A stretch of 64,000 bases of DNA from CAZNXJ01 sp964577115 (GTDB lineage: Bacteria > Planctomycetota > Planctomycetia > Pirellulales > Pirellulaceae), in assembly GCA_964577115.1 (NCBI GenBank), contig CAZNXJ010000005.1, positions 186,001-250,000 of the forward strand, given 5' to 3'. Shown here piece after piece: positions 63,981 through 64,000 of the stretch. The first letter of the stretch is position 1. Each line of letters opens with the position of its first letter. The translations under genes were made by a program, and so were the position numbers. The notes below the pieces were generated by a model. That model searched no databases. It saw only the letters and a list, made by a program, of their open reading frames with translations, and was not told the origin of the DNA.

Positions 63981-64000
63981 GTGCTACCGTGATTCATGCG

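Overview
The window is a gene-dense, GC-rich stretch of a bacterial chromosome. It most likely comes from the Planctomycetota, probably a Pirellulales-like lineage. That placement is inferred from gene style: a secreted sulfatase, Tat-exported Gfo/Idh/MocA oxidoreductase, a Rieske protein with a long Ala/Pro/Lys-rich N-terminus, a split cytochrome b6/subunit-IV-like bc complex, a fused AroDE, many GTG starts, and zinc-ribbon and lipoprotein genes of unknown function. No rRNA, tRNA, CRISPR array, insertion sequence or prophage was recognised. Coding density is high on both strands, and most of the very long ORFs opposite real genes are GC-driven shadows.

Layout. 1-4239 (minus): a respiratory quinol oxidoreductase operon, Rieske, cytochrome b N-terminal half, cytochrome b C-terminal half, then a membrane-anchored coiled-coil protein that runs off the left edge. 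5021-9354: purD and a YacP-like NYN protein, then the pyrimidine pair pyrB plus a dihydroorotase-like gene that has lost several metal and catalytic residues (a PyrC'-type pseudoenzyme candidate). 9633-16979: lipoprotein, two-halved ABC-2 permease, argG, exported lactonase-fold protein and comEC. 17345-22948: a 1196-residue sulfatase/prolyl-oligopeptidase fusion translationally coupled to a sugar isomerase/epimerase-like gene, then a Gfo/Idh/MocA oxidoreductase. 22992-29475: small membrane protein, pyruvate kinase, DUF6174-like protein, Tat-exported oxidoreductase, SDR and xylose isomerase. 29493-30281: soluble NarL-partner-type histidine kinase.

30404-36291: a carbamoyltransferase / SxtJ-like / DUF5989-like / SGNH-hydrolase cassette facing an MsbA-like ABC exporter. 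36511-43952: HAD phosphatase, ilvD, a MoxR/ChlI-type AAA ATPase with its VWA partner, and two uncharacterised genes. 44017-52819: membrane and secreted proteins including an 833-residue alpha/beta-hydrolase protein, a dNTPase-like HD protein, a sugar kinase and an OmpA-like lipoprotein. 53030-58642: prepilin peptidase, aroK, aroDE and mutL. 58807-63980: an NtrC-type regulator with a non-canonical sigma54-contact motif, its soluble kinase, pnp and rpsO.

The most notable items are the sulfatase-peptidase fusion, the degenerate dihydroorotase beside pyrB, the four-gene carbamoyltransferase cassette, the GAYTDA variant of the GAFTGA loop, the repeated motif in the Rieske N-terminus, and two families of short intergenic repeats (CACGGAT-type and TGAAC-heptad-type). 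Assignments rest on motif reading and family knowledge; no search was run.
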